The translations under genes and the position numbers were made by a program. Below, piece after piece: positions 20,334 through 30,016 of a DNA stretch of 64,000 bases. The notes under the pieces are model-generated. The model had not been told where the DNA came from and ran no database searches. It was given only the letters and a program-made list of their open reading frames with translations. Source of the DNA: Saprospiraceae bacterium (GTDB lineage: Bacteria > Bacteroidota > Bacteroidia > Chitinophagales > Saprospiraceae). Position 1 is the first letter of the stretch. Each line of letters opens with the position of its first letter. The stretch lies in assembly GCA_016717105.1 (NCBI GenBank), contig JADKGF010000018.1, positions 1 to 64,000 on the forward strand, in the 5' to 3' direction.

Positions 20334-21324
20334 TTGTACCAGAAATCACCAGCAAACCGAGGACTAAATACTTCACCTTTGAAATACCTACATAGTATTT
20401 ATTGACATATTGTATCCAACAAATTGCCTTTTGGGAAAATTCTGGAATTCTAGCGATGGTGGTTTGAAACATTTCCTCATTATCTTTATTGACAGTCCAT
20501 TTATTTTTGATAAACTTTCTAATCAAAGGGCCAATGAGAAATATAAGCATAACACTGATGAGAATTGATCTAAAAAAAATCCAAATGAGCTCTATCCCTT
20601 TGACTTCGGGCAATATCCACTTTAATAATAACAAAATACCAATAAAAATTGCCAAAGATGAAAAGATTACCTTTGATTTCCTCTTAATAATTTGAGATGA
20701 ATACTTTTCATAATTTTCGGGTTCGGGCATATTTTTTATGAGTAGATTTAACTGTGAAGGAATTTTGGGCAACCAAATACCTATGGCAATACCTGCTAAC
20801 AAGTGTGCTAGGATATAAATACCAAATACCGTTTTAACAATGGAAATATCACTACTGAATCCCAACGCATTAGCTATTGAGATTGCTGCTTGATCAATAC
20901 TCGACATAAATTCTTTACCAAAAACCAAAAATGCTATTAAAACTTTTTGAAAAGCGGATTCCAATAAGCTAATAATCGCAAATATCAAGACTTTTATACT
21001 AAAAAATTGATTGGACTTAAATATCAAATGTCCCAAATAGCCTTGAAAAATGACAGCCACATATGCTTGCCAAGGTGAATGCGGACTCATGGCCAACTTT
21101 GTCAATAATACAATAGACATCGCCTCCAAAATGCTATTTTTATTTTCAAATTTGTAGTACCCAATAAGTGTGATACAAATTACAGCAATTCCACCTACCA
21201 AAATTCCTGTAAATGGTAATCGAAGGGCATGCAAAAATCCTCCAATTCCTGACTCAGCAAATGCCCAAACAAGGATCAAACTCCTAAAGTCAGGCTTAAA
21301 TTTAATATCTTTTGGGTATTCCAC
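20314..21324 (-). CDS. Multi-spanning membrane protein of unknown function, coupled to the THEP1-like gene
   Basis: The 336-residue protein has about eight hydrophobic segments. The N-terminal half (SLILVWAFAES..., GYLGHLIF, LLAGIAIGIWLPK) has short helices and Gly/Pro spacing reminiscent of ECF-transporter S components. The C-terminal half has a charged loop (QIIKRKSKVIF) and two or three more helices, then a region with a conserved look (IARIPEFSQKAI). It begins 5 bases after metZ and overlaps the NTPase gene. A transporter role powered or gated by the NTPase is only inference. Confidence 0.55.
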   Translation of the reverse strand: MEYPKDIKFKPDFRSLILVWAFAESGIGGFLHALRLPFTGILVGGIAVICITLIGYYKFENKNSILEAMSIVLLTKLAMSPHSPWQAYVAVIFQGYLGHLIFKSNQFFSIKVLIFAIISLLESAFQKVLIAFLVFGKEFMSSIDQAAISIANALGFSSDISIVKTVFGIYILAHLLAGIAIGIWLPKIPSQLNLLIKNMPEPENYEKYSSQIIKRKSKVIFSSLAIFIGILLLLKWILPEVKGIELIWIFFRSILISVMLIFLIGPLIRKFIKNKWTVNKDNEEMFQTTIARIPEFSQKAICWIQYVNKYYVGISKVKYLVLGLLVISGTSENENG

Positions 21325-21329
21325 TTAAT

Positions 21330-22485
21330 CTATAACTTTAAGTCATCCTTAATATCATCCACATGCTCAATACCTACAGAAAGTCTTATTAATCCGTCTG
21401 ATATGCCAGCTTCTGTTCGTTGTTCTGGTGTTAGTTTTGAGTGAGTAGATGATGCTGGATGGGTGATTATGGTTCTTGTATCTCCTAGATTGGCAGATAA
21501 TGATATCATTTCTCGTGAATCTATCAATTGAATACCTGCATCATAACCACCATATAGCTCAAAACTAATCATTCCTCCACCAGCTTTCATTTGTTTTTTG
21601 GCTGTATCATATCCGATATTGGAAGGTAGAAAAGGATATTTTACACTTTTTACTTTGGGATTTGATTCTAGCCATTGGGCAATATTAAGTGCATTACTGC
21701 AATGTCTGTCCATTCTGACAGCCAGTGTTTCCAGGCTTTTCGACAATACCCAAGCATTAAATGGTGAAAGTGAAGGTCCAGCATTCTTCATGAAAGGATA
21801 TATTTTCTCTATGATTTTATGACTCGAAATGATGGCTCCACCCATCACTCTTCCTTGTCCGTCAATATATTTTGTAGCGGAATGAATAGAGATATCAGCT
21901 CCATGCTCTAAAGGTTGCTGGAAGATAAGGCGTCGCAAAACAATTGTCCACTACCAAATAAATACCATTTTGCTTACAGAACTCAGAACAATAATCTAAG
22001 TCAATAATATCTAGCGCAGGATTTGATGGCGTTTCTATATATAATAATCTTGTATTTTGGTGAACACACTGCTGCCAAGAATCAGGATCAAGCGGATCGA
22101 TATAATCGTATGTAATGCCCCATTTTGCCAAATAATCACTGTTGATCTTAAAAGTAGAGCCAAATACGGCTCTGGACATAATGATGTGATCTCCTTGAGA
22201 AAGCAAAGATGCAAAAGTCGCAAATATGGCAGCCATACCAGTTGCTGTAGCTATACAATCTTCGCCACCTTCTAGCAAAGCCATTTTGGTTTCAAACTCC
22301 CTAACTGATGGATTGGTAAACCTAGAATAGATATTTCCTTCAACTTCGTTTTCAAACAAAGCACGCATGTGTTCTGCATCATCAAAGACAAAACTAGATG
22401 TGGCAAAAATCGGCGTAGCATGCTCATTATGTTGGCTTCTTTCAGTCTGAGTTCGGATGGCTTTTGTTTCAAAGTGCATATACAT
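21330..22485 (-). CDS. metZ: O-succinylhomoserine sulfhydrylase (Cys/Met metabolism PLP enzyme), one frameshift
   Basis: Frame one (22485-21895) and frame two (21938-21330) join at GG 21920-21921: removing one base restores CFATPYLQQPLEHGADISIHSATKYIDG. The Lys in SATKY is the PLP-binding residue. Other family marks are the MHFETKAIRTQ start, YSRFTNPS, the IATATGMAAIFATF block and the C-terminal RLSVGIEHVDDIKDDL. The enzyme makes homocysteine from O-succinylhomoserine and sulfide in methionine synthesis; MetZ rather than a lyase is favoured by the overall pattern. The restored length is about 385 residues. It follows osmC by 26 bases. A core biosynthetic gene broken by one base supports an assembly error. 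Confidence 0.85.
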
Positions 22486-22511
22486 TCTTTAGGATGATAA
22501 TAAAATAAAAT

Positions 22512-22928
22512 TTACATTTGTTCATTCCATTGGTCCGGCCTTACTTCTACTTTGAAGCCTATTTCCACTGAATGGGCCAACATTTTCGATACAGAGCAAT
22601 ATTCATTCATAGACATCTCTACAGCTTTAATGCCTTTTTCTTCTTTAAGATCACCTGAGATTATATAATGCAAGTCTATCTTGGTAAACACGGCTGGAAC
22701 TGCATCGGCTCTGACACCTGAAACTTCGACTTTAACATCAGTAACATTTTGTCTCATTTTTTTCAGGATCATCTCTACATCTATAGCACTGCAAGCTGCC
22801 ACAGCCATCAAAACGGACTCCATCGGGCTGACAGCTTCCTTATTCCCAGAAAAATGAAGACTTTGTCCACGTTCGTTAGTTCCCTTAAAGTTAAGTTCGC
22901 CATGAATGGATTCTAAAAAAATTTTCAT
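22512..22928 (-). CDS. OsmC/Ohr family protein
   Basis: The 138-residue protein shows the OsmC fold pattern: an N-terminal strand region, then PMESVLMAVAACSAIDVEMIL with the first Cys, and a second motif SMNEYCSVSKML with the second Cys. Both Cys are the ones used for hydroperoxide reduction in this family, though some members have other roles. It is the first gene of a compact minus-strand operon with metZ, a membrane protein and an NTPase, which suggests a link to sulfur metabolism or thiol protection. Confidence 0.85.
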   Translation of the reverse strand: MKIFLESIHGELNFKGTNERGQSLHFSGNKEAVSPMESVLMAVAACSAIDVEMILKKMRQNVTDVKVEVSGVRADAVPAVFTKIDLHYIISGDLKEEKGIKAVEMSMNEYCSVSKMLAHSVEIGFKVEVRPDQWNEQM

Positions 22929-22968
22929 TTTATATTATTTTAATATTCTGAATTGTGATTTTATAATG

Positions 22969-22976
22969 CAAAAGTA
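22969..22976 (-). promoter_or_regulatory. Candidate -7 box of the osmC-metZ operon
   Basis: On the minus strand TACTTTTG lies 40 bases before the osmC start and matches TAnnTTTG. No convincing -33 box is seen. It would drive all four genes down to 19827. Confidence 0.45.
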
Positions 22977-23094
22977 CAACATCCGATAGGTGATATACAT
23001 ATTATTGGTAAATTAATATATTTTAATGGGCTGAATTAATCAAAAAAGGCGTTAATTTCGCCCTCTCATTTGATAAATCTTAATAATATTATAT

Positions 23095-23703
23095 ATGTTT
23101 ACGATAAATATATACCTCAAATTTGCGATAATATTTTTGTGTTTAGTAGGTGGCATTGTCCTTTCATTTGTTCTCGGCATAGGATACACATGGATTTTCA
23201 TCATCATTGGCTTGTTATTTTTGGCGAGTTACCTACTTTTGGGTACAGTCCAGTCTGCATCAGAGATGTTGCAAAAAATGGATTTTGAAGGTGCAGAAAA
23301 TCGGCTGAATCTTACGTATTTCCCTACGTTGCTATATGTAACTAATCGCGCATTTTATTATATCTTGAAGGGATCATTGGCGCCCAAAGAAAGATAACAA
23401 TGCAGCAGAACTTTATTTAATCAAGCACTCGCTCTGGATTTGCCATCAGACAATGAAAAAGGAATGGTTTTACTCCAAATGTCCGGAATACAAGCACAAA
23501 AAAATAATTGGACAGGAGCAAAAAATTATTTTTATCAAGCCAAAAAGCTTAAGATCACTGAGCCCCAGCTTAAAGAACAATTTAAGCAGTTTGAAACCGC
23601 AATCGAAAACCGTGGTCAAATGAAAGTAGCACAAACTATGGGTATGAAAACAGGACAAATGATGATGCCTGGTGGTAAAAGACGTAGACCCAAAATGAAG
23701 TAA
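23095..23703 (+). CDS. Small TPR-like membrane protein, two frameshifts
   Basis: The first part (23095-23397) has two membrane helices (AIIFLCLVGGIVLSF and IFIIIGLLFLASYLLLG) followed by MLQKMDFEGAENRLNLT. The second (from 23440) has GMVLLQMSGIQAQKNNWTGAKNYF and a basic tail, GGKRRRPKMK. Removing one C at 23383-23385 and adding one T at 23416-23418 joins them through LAPKKDNNAAELYFNQALALDLPSDN, a TPR-like helix pair. This fits a Bacteroidota family of about 200 residues with two helices, TPR and a PGGKRRRPK tail. Function unknown; membrane-anchored scaffold by inference. Confidence 0.7.
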
Positions 23704-23713
23704 AATTCTTGTT

Positions 23714-24745
23714 TTATATGGTATCGTGCAGATTCCAAGCATCTGCATTGAATATTTTCTGTACTTTCGACTTAAATTTTTCAGGATCTGTTTGGTTGCA
23801 ATTATAAACAACTCCTACTCTCGTCAAACCATTGAAAGATGATGAGAAGGATTTGTACCCTTTTGCGGCAATTTTCTTTTTCATTAACTTCACATTGCCG
23901 GCATTCTTGAACGCACCTACTACAATGACACAAGGTTGGTCTGAATCAGTCTTTGGCTCGGAAATCTTTTCTTTTATTTCTACAGCTTGTTCAACTTTTG
24001 GTTCTACCGCTGTCGATGGTTCTTCCTTTTTCATTTCTTCTACCAAAGCCAAAGAATCCATTTTTGCTAGCTCTCTTTCAATACGCAAAGAATCAGCAAT
24101 GTTTTTCTGGGTCTGATCTATTGTTGAATCTACAACTGCAATTGACGATTCATTTTGTGTTATAACTTTTTGGGGCTCATCATCGCTATTCAACATCCAA
24201 AACAATATGACAAATAATGTTATTAAACCAATTATTGCAGGAAGCAACAAATCTTTAAATGATGAAGATTTATCTGCCGTATTGGTAGTCTTCAACCTGT
24301 ATAAATAGTCTTCGTCGTGCTTTATGGATTTGACATCTGATACTTTAGGCGCAATTTTGATCTCAGACAAGCCGTAGTACTTATTGAAATAATCTGGATT
24401 ACTTGGGATAAATTGACCATTGACTATCGAGCCTAATCCTCCTAAATCAAATGGAATTCCTGCATTTTGAGCAGCAACATAGTCATCAATCAACAGCGCT
24501 TCTAAATGTGTTGCGTCTGTTTCTAACATGCCGCTTTCTACCAACAAATTGCGAAAAGCTGATTCAGGAAAAAACGATGGAGAAAAGGTAATTTCTGTCG
24601 AAGGAGGAAGCAATGTGGTTTTATGTTGGGCGAACTTTGATTCATGATAATCCAATAAAAAACTACCCAGAGAAGGCAAACTAACCTTTCCTGATTTCAT
24701 CAACATTTGGTATAAATACCGGGCATAAACCTGATTCTGCATCAA
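23714..24745 (-). CDS. HU-domain/SPOR-domain membrane protein
   Basis: The 343-residue protein starts with a HU-CCDC81-type domain (SGKVSLPSLGSFLLDYH, about residues 18-34) and a following segment typical of Bacteroidota cell-division-associated proteins. One membrane helix (LLLPAIIGLITLFVILFWML, about 175-195) is followed by an acidic/charged linker and a C-terminal SPOR-like domain (CVIVVGAFKNAGNVKLMKKKI, about 273-343). SPOR domains bind denuded peptidoglycan at the septum. It converges on the TPR gene with a 10-base gap. Confidence 0.8.
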   Translation of the reverse strand: MMQNQVYARYLYQMLMKSGKVSLPSLGSFLLDYHESKFAQHKTTLLPPSTEITFSPSFFPESAFRNLLVESGMLETDATHLEALLIDDYVAAQNAGIPFDLGGLGSIVNGQFIPSNPDYFNKYYGLSEIKIAPKVSDVKSIKHDEDYLYRLKTTNTADKSSSFKDLLLPAIIGLITLFVILFWMLNSDDEPQKVITQNESSIAVVDSTIDQTQKNIADSLRIERELAKMDSLALVEEMKKEEPSTAVEPKVEQAVEIKEKISEPKTDSDQPCVIVVGAFKNAGNVKLMKKKIAAKGYKSFSSSFNGLTRVGVVYNCNQTDPEKFKSKVQKIFNADAWNLHDTI

Positions 24746-24862
24746 AATCTCCTTATTAACATGATCTGTATGGAAATAATTATGCCAAATTTGTGAATTT
24801 TACCGTTGAATGACAAGAAAAGAAAGATTACGCATTAAATTTACGCAAAAGTTCGAAGTAAA

Positions 24863-25834
24863 ATGAAGTATTTATCTTACGGCGTCATGGTATATATGCT
24901 CCTTGCTTTGATCTGGTGGGCCGTCTTATTGTCCAGAAACAATCAAACATTATACGAACATAAGTTAGCACTTTCTACTTGTATTTCATCACAAGGCATT
25001 GATACACATAGCGGTGCACATGACATTGATAAAATACACCAATTTTATAAGCGAAATCAAATCATGATTTTGGGAGAAGGTGTGGTATTTGGCATTTTAT
25101 TAGTCCTTGGTATGTGGTTTATTCAGAAAGCTTATAACAAAGAAATTGTCAGTACTATAAAACAAAAAAACTTCTTGCTTTCGATCACCCATGAATTGAA
25201 ATCTCCTATTGCAGCCATAAATCTCACAACTGAGACATTGATAAAACGATCCTTATCACCAAAAATGACTGTAGAATTGCACGAAAGTATCCTGAAAGAA
25301 AGTACAAGGTTAGAAAAACTCATAAGCAATCTTTTAATGGCCGCCAAATTAGACCACGATTACAAATATCATTTTGAAAAATGTTTGCTACATGAAAAAG
25401 TTGCTTATTGCATCAAAAGGTTGAAATTGCAAAATCCTGAGACGGAAATCATCTCGGAGTTTGATGGAGATGATATCTCAATCGATGCAGATCACGAAGC
25501 CATAATATCACTTATCAATAATCTCTTAGAAAATAGTATAAAATATTCTGGGCAACATGCTGCTATACGAGTAAAAGTAGAAACAGTGCCACCATTTGCA
25601 GTGTTGTCAGTAGCCGATGAAGGAATAGGCATTCCAGATCACGAGAAAGCCAAAGTTACAGACCAGTTTTATAGAGTTGGTAATGAAAATACTCGCCAAA
25701 CAAAAGGCACAGGACTCGGGCTCTATATAGCCAATAAGATTATAGCGGCACATCATGGCAAGCTGACCATCAGCGACAATATACCACAAGGAACCATTGT
25801 AAGTGTTTCAATTCCATTAAGTAAAAATAAATAA
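24863..25834 (+). CDS. Sensor histidine kinase (two-component)
   Basis: The 323-residue protein has two membrane helices (about residues 5-23 and 73-90) with a short periplasmic loop, then an H-box SITHELKSPIAAI (His near 111), an N-box SLINNLLENSIKYS, DEGIGI and KGTGLGLYIANKI. This is a standard HisKA-HATPase kinase. The stop is 4 bases before the response regulator start, so the two form an operon and a cognate pair. The signal is unknown; the small sensor loop of about 48 residues suggests a membrane or small-molecule cue. Confidence 0.9.
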   Translation: MKYLSYGVMVYMLLALIWWAVLLSRNNQTLYEHKLALSTCISSQGIDTHSGAHDIDKIHQFYKRNQIMILGEGVVFGILLVLGMWFIQKAYNKEIVSTIKQKNFLLSITHELKSPIAAINLTTETLIKRSLSPKMTVELHESILKESTRLEKLISNLLMAAKLDHDYKYHFEKCLLHEKVAYCIKRLKLQNPETEIISEFDGDDISIDADHEAIISLINNLLENSIKYSGQHAAIRVKVETVPPFAVLSVADEGIGIPDHEKAKVTDQFYRVGNENTRQTKGTGLGLYIANKIIAAHHGKLTISDNIPQGTIVSVSIPLSKNK

Positions 25835-25838
25835 AATT

Positions 25839-26519
25839 ATGAGAATACTTTTAGTAGAAGACGAAGAACAAATCAGGAAAATGGTCATGTTGAATCTAGA
25901 AATGGAAAACCATGAAGTAATAGCAACAGACAATGGCCGAAAAGCATTAGAACTTATTAATTCGCAGTATTTCGATTTAATCATTTTGGATGTAATGCTT
26001 CCTGAAGTTGATGGATTTCAAATCTGTGAGCAAGTGCGTCTGCGAAACAATCAAGTAGGTATCATCATCGTATCTGCCAAGGATACATCTTCCGATCGAG
26101 TCACTGGCTTGAAATTAGGTGCTGATGATTACCTTACCAAACCATTTAACCTTGAAGAATTACTGCTCAGGGTCAATAATCTCTTGAAAAGGAGTACAGA
26201 AGCAGGTGCAAAAGAGAAGACAGAATATTCCTTTTCGGGCAATAGGATCAATTTTATTACTTATAAAGCTTCAGGTAAACAAGGTGAATTCCAATTAACA
26301 AAAAAGGAAGTGCTTCTTTTGAAATTATTGATAGAGCGTCAAAATGAAGTAGTATCACGCAATCAGATATTGCAGACAGTTTGGGGCTACGATGTGTATC
26401 CTTCTACAAGAACGATTGACAATTTTATACTTTCTTTTAGAAAATATTTTGAAGAAGATCCTCGCAATCCAAAACATTTCTATTCGGTGCGTGGTGTAGG
26501 ATATAAATTTACACCTTGA
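25839..26519 (+). CDS. OmpR-family response regulator
   Basis: The 226-residue protein has a receiver domain with acidic residues in LVEDEEQI, phospho-acceptor Asp51 in LIILDVMLPEVDG, a Thr in IIVSAKD and Lys in YLTKPF. A winged-helix DNA-binding domain follows (about 130-224) with LTKKEVLLLKLL and the end SVRGVGYKFTP. It is the cognate partner of the kinase directly upstream. The regulon cannot be deduced here. Confidence 0.93.
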   Translation: MRILLVEDEEQIRKMVMLNLEMENHEVIATDNGRKALELINSQYFDLIILDVMLPEVDGFQICEQVRLRNNQVGIIIVSAKDTSSDRVTGLKLGADDYLTKPFNLEELLLRVNNLLKRSTEAGAKEKTEYSFSGNRINFITYKASGKQGEFQLTKKEVLLLKLLIERQNEVVSRNQILQTVWGYDVYPSTRTIDNFILSFRKYFEEDPRNPKHFYSVRGVGYKFTP

Positions 26520-26540
26520 TAATGGCCAAATGAAAATTAC

Positions 26541-27272
26541 TTAGGTAATGGGATTCGTTTGATTTAACGATGCAAAATATCTTGTTCCAGTTACTGTAGT
26601 CAAGAATGGCGAAAAAAATACTCCAATAATTGGTACAAGCATCAATAAAGAGAAAATGCTTCCCAATGTGACCGCTGCCCATTTATGTTGCCAGATCAAT
26701 GATTTGGTTTCTAAGAATGTATAATGTCGCTCTAGATAAAAATCCATGATACCAAATCCAGCAAAATATGCCTGGACTATAAATAATAATGGAAGTGAAA
26801 TGACATTGATGCCAGGTATCAATCCAGCTATCAATAGGATGACACTCAAAACTATTTCTTTTGTGAGATTACGCAGATTTATGCGAACGCTTCTTGCAGC
26901 GGATGTAGCGAAAGAAAAACCTGCATTTTGGGCCTCATGGGATATTTGTTTTTCGATTTTTTCTGAAATTAAACTCAATAATGGTGACATCAGAATAAGC
27001 ATGATATACTTCATCAATATCCAAAAAAGTAAAATTATGGCAATTCCAGTCAAAAAAGTGAAAACTGTTGATTCATGACTCCAACTAGTGGGCAATAAAT
27101 CAGATAACCACATACCAACAACTGATGATAATTTCCAACCCAAATACCCGATAATGGCAAATACAACTAAAGCAAGCATACCTGTGTAAACTAAATACTT
27201 AGTGGCTGTAGATTTGTAATCCGCAATGGATCTCAAGAATAGTGAAATGATAGAAAATATTTGTGTCATCAT
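26541..27272 (-). CDS. EI24/CysZ-like (DUF540) membrane protein
   Basis: I start at MMTQIFSII (27272), just after the YfcC gene stop, because the longer frame overlaps that gene. The remaining 243 residues have four or more membrane helices with the family's LLPTSW..., LISEKIEKQI and AQAYFAGF-like (here VQAYFAGFGIMDFYLERH) motifs and the C-terminal LVPIIGVFFSPF. Bacterial members include the sulfate transporter CysZ, but the substrate of Bacteroidota members is not established. It is translationally close to the transporter gene upstream. Confidence 0.8.
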   Translation of the reverse strand: MMTQIFSIISLFLRSIADYKSTATKYLVYTGMLALVVFAIIGYLGWKLSSVVGMWLSDLLPTSWSHESTVFTFLTGIAIILLFWILMKYIMLILMSPLLSLISEKIEKQISHEAQNAGFSFATSAARSVRINLRNLTKEIVLSVILLIAGLIPGINVISLPLLFIVQAYFAGFGIMDFYLERHYTFLETKSLIWQHKWAAVTLGSIFSLLMLVPIIGVFFSPFLTTVTGTRYFASLNQTNPIT

Positions 27273-27277
27273 AATAA

Positions 27278-28672
27278 TTAGAAAGGTCCGTAATGTATCA
27301 ACACACTTATAACTACAAATAATAGTGAAATCAACATCAAAATCCCAGTAAGTGGTAAAATAAACCTCAACCACCGATCAAAAGGTATTCTACATAATGC
27401 CAACATCGCCACAATGCCACCTAATGATGGATTTATAAGATTTGATACACCATCTCCTACCTGAAATGCTAATACCGTAGTTTGTCTGGTCATGCCAATA
27501 ACTTCACCAACAGGGATCATCACAGGCAAAGTCGCAAGTGCCTGTCCACTACCAGAAGGAATAACAAAATTCATACATGCCTGGGTTATAGTCATAGCAG
27601 CAGCCGATATGATCAATGGTAAATGAGTCAACGAATCTGATAGAAAATATGCTATGGTATCACTAACATGACCTTGATCCAAAGCTACTTTGATGGAAGC
27701 AGCCATTCCAACCATGAATGCTCCAGGTGCTACTTTTGCGACAGCATTTAGTGCGATGATACCAATCTCATTTGTATTGTGTTTATTGATAACTGCAATA
27801 AAAATCGCCAATAGGCAAAATACAGCAGAAATCTGATTGATAAACCAATGGTGTACAAATACCCCAAATAGAATAATCCCCAAAGAAAATACAAATCCAA
27901 TAATAATCCAGCTATGTTTTCTCGACATAGTATATTGTTCCAGTGGTTTTGATAATGCAAACCCAGATGTATCTACGTCACGAACTAAGCTAAAATCAGG
28001 ATCTATGGATAACCTTTTAAAATATCTTACATTGTACCAAGACATGAAAGATAAACCAGTCAGACAAAGTACAGATCGTAAAATTGCACCAGAAAATAAA
28101 GGTAATTCTGCTATTTTATGGCCAGTCCCGATGGTGTAAGGATTAAATGGAGACAAACCAAATCCTACAGTAATCGCACCTACAGAAATACCAGCAGCCA
28201 ACATTAAATCTCCACCTAAAGCAAGACTCAATACACAAGCCATTGGTACCATAGCTATATTATTTTCATAACCTACAAATATTCCTAAAGCCCCGAAAAC
28301 AAAAGTCATAATCCATACGATCAAATACTTTCTCTTTACTCCTAGTTTTCTGACTAGTGTACCTATGGCATGTTCGACAGCACCAGATTCTTCCATAAAT
28401 CCAAACATGATTCCACTTGACAATACAATAAATATGATATCATTCGCAATCTTAAATCCAGCAGGAATCGCAACAAACATGTCCATCAATGATAATGGTG
28501 AAGGCGGAATAAAATGAAATGAGCCCGCTACTACCCTTTCACGGCCTTCTACAACAATTCTTTCAAATTCTCCTGCAGGCACAATATATCCTATTAATAC
28601 GGCAGCCATGAGCATACCGAAAAGCATGACCAGCGGATGTGGAATATATTGATACCAAGATCTTTTAGTCAT
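27278..28672 (-). CDS. YfcC family (DcuC/arginine-ornithine-type) transporter
   Basis: The 464-residue protein has about 12 membrane helices. Family marks are the N-terminal PHPLVMLFGMLMAAVLIGYIVPAG-like start, VLSSGIMFGFMEESGAVE, a duplicated half with VAPGAFMVGMAASIKVALD, and the NFVIPSGSGQALATLPVMIP loop. The GDGVSNLINPS motif near the C-terminus is typical. The family moves carboxylates or amino acids across the inner membrane; the substrate here is undetermined. It overlaps the end of the protease gene upstream by 8 bases. Confidence 0.85.
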   Translation of the reverse strand: MTKRSWYQYIPHPLVMLFGMLMAAVLIGYIVPAGEFERIVVEGRERVVAGSFHFIPPSPLSLMDMFVAIPAGFKIANDIIFIVLSSGIMFGFMEESGAVEHAIGTLVRKLGVKRKYLIVWIMTFVFGALGIFVGYENNIAMVPMACVLSLALGGDLMLAAGISVGAITVGFGLSPFNPYTIGTGHKIAELPLFSGAILRSVLCLTGLSFMSWYNVRYFKRLSIDPDFSLVRDVDTSGFALSKPLEQYTMSRKHSWIIIGFVFSLGIILFGVFVHHWFINQISAVFCLLAIFIAVINKHNTNEIGIIALNAVAKVAPGAFMVGMAASIKVALDQGHVSDTIAYFLSDSLTHLPLIISAAAMTITQACMNFVIPSGSGQALATLPVMIPVGEVIGMTRQTTVLAFQVGDGVSNLINPSLGGIVAMLALCRIPFDRWLRFILPLTGILMLISLLFVVISVLIHYGPF

Positions 28673-29939
28673 GTACTTTTATGAGTTTTACAACTTTATG
28701 CATCGTATCATTGACTAACTCTAATATATAAGCACCATTAGATAATCCTTCACATGAAATAACATCAGTTCCTTGTATTTTGTAATTCAAAACAAGTTTA
28801 CCATCCAAGGTCCTTATCGCAACTTCAGTCGGTTTACTATCATTTAATGCGATATTTATATGGGTATGACATGGATTTGGCCAGATTTTAACGCCAGTTA
28901 TTTCTAAATCTTGTTGAATGTTTGTAAGCAATTTTCTTTGATTGCGAAGTACTGACCTCATCAAAGCTACCTGCTCTTTGGTAAATGTATTTTGGCAATC
29001 TTCTCCAGAGTAATCCATATAATTTTCCACCATATCTGGCAAATCATTTGACGCATCAATACAAGTATTGGAATTTTTATTGCAACCACCAGCCGATTGT
29101 GTTCCTTGATTGGGTGTATCTGTGATGCCATCATCTACATTACAACTATTGCCTCCAAACAAGCCTCCTCCGTCTCCCCAAATATGTCTCAATCCGAGAT
29201 AATGCCCCACTTCATGGACAGTAGTACGTGCTGATGATTGATGAGTTGTCCCATTGACTGTCAACTTATTCGGGTTATTAAGCCCAAATACTCTATAATC
29301 GATGACAACACCTTCTAGATTCTTAGATGGTGCGCTGGCATCATCTGGCCAGTTGCTCAAACCATCAGGTGGATAAGCATACCCTAAAATTTGTCCACCA
29401 ATAAACGGTATCGGCTGGATTTTGCACACCCAAATATTTAAATGCCGATCTACATCAATAGCCGAGCTACCTCCATTTGTAGGCCTTTTCACATCGTCTG
29501 GCAAATCAGTAAGACTTAATGAAAAGTTTGCAGTAGTTTTGACTCTGATTACATCTTTCAATTCAAATTCGATTTCCGCATCTGCTTGTAAATCTTTGAA
29601 TATTTCCCTGATATCAGTCCTATTTTCATTACGAAGTCTAAATGCATCATTCAAAACTTTAATTTGAGAATGTATCAAAGAATCATGCAGATTTTCTTCG
29701 TTATTTTTCCATACAATATGGACAACCACTGGGATTTTAAAAGTTTCATTTCTAGCCCCACCATTTTCCATATTTTTATAAGCTATTTCAAATGTCTTAT
29801 CTACCCTATTTCGATAGTCCGGAAAATTTTGCGCATTAATACTCATTACATGGTCGTGGCCACAAATAAAAGGTGAAGTTTTTTGTCCAAATGTTACGTT
29901 TGAAAAAACTAGCAGAATAAAAAAGAATTTAATTTTCAT
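28665..29939 (-). CDS. Secreted M43 zinc metalloprotease with T9SS sorting domain
   Basis: The 424-residue protein starts with a signal peptide (MKIKFFFILLVFSNVTFG). The pappalysin-type zinc site is TVHEVGHYLGLRHIWGD (His, Glu, His and third His, near residues 241-253), followed by the CNVDDGITDTPNQ and ENYMDYSGEDC motifs including the Met-turn region. The last ~80 residues (VKIWPNPCHTHINIAL to KLIKV) are a type A T9SS sorting domain. It is a secreted or surface protease, possibly with degradative roles. Confidence 0.9.
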   Translation of the reverse strand: MKIKFFFILLVFSNVTFGQKTSPFICGHDHVMSINAQNFPDYRNRVDKTFEIAYKNMENGGARNETFKIPVVVHIVWKNNEENLHDSLIHSQIKVLNDAFRLRNENRTDIREIFKDLQADAEIEFELKDVIRVKTTANFSLSLTDLPDDVKRPTNGGSSAIDVDRHLNIWVCKIQPIPFIGGQILGYAYPPDGLSNWPDDASAPSKNLEGVVIDYRVFGLNNPNKLTVNGTTHQSSARTTVHEVGHYLGLRHIWGDGGGLFGGNSCNVDDGITDTPNQGTQSAGGCNKNSNTCIDASNDLPDMVENYMDYSGEDCQNTFTKEQVALMRSVLRNQRKLLTNIQQDLEITGVKIWPNPCHTHINIALNDSKPTEVAIRTLDGKLVLNYKIQGTDVISCEGLSNGAYILELVNDTMHKVVKLIKVHD

Positions 29940-30016
29940 GAATTACAATTTACAAATTTTAGTGATTAATATTTTTTTCTATTGAATAAAAAAATGCGAT
30001 AATGGCTTTGGATACT

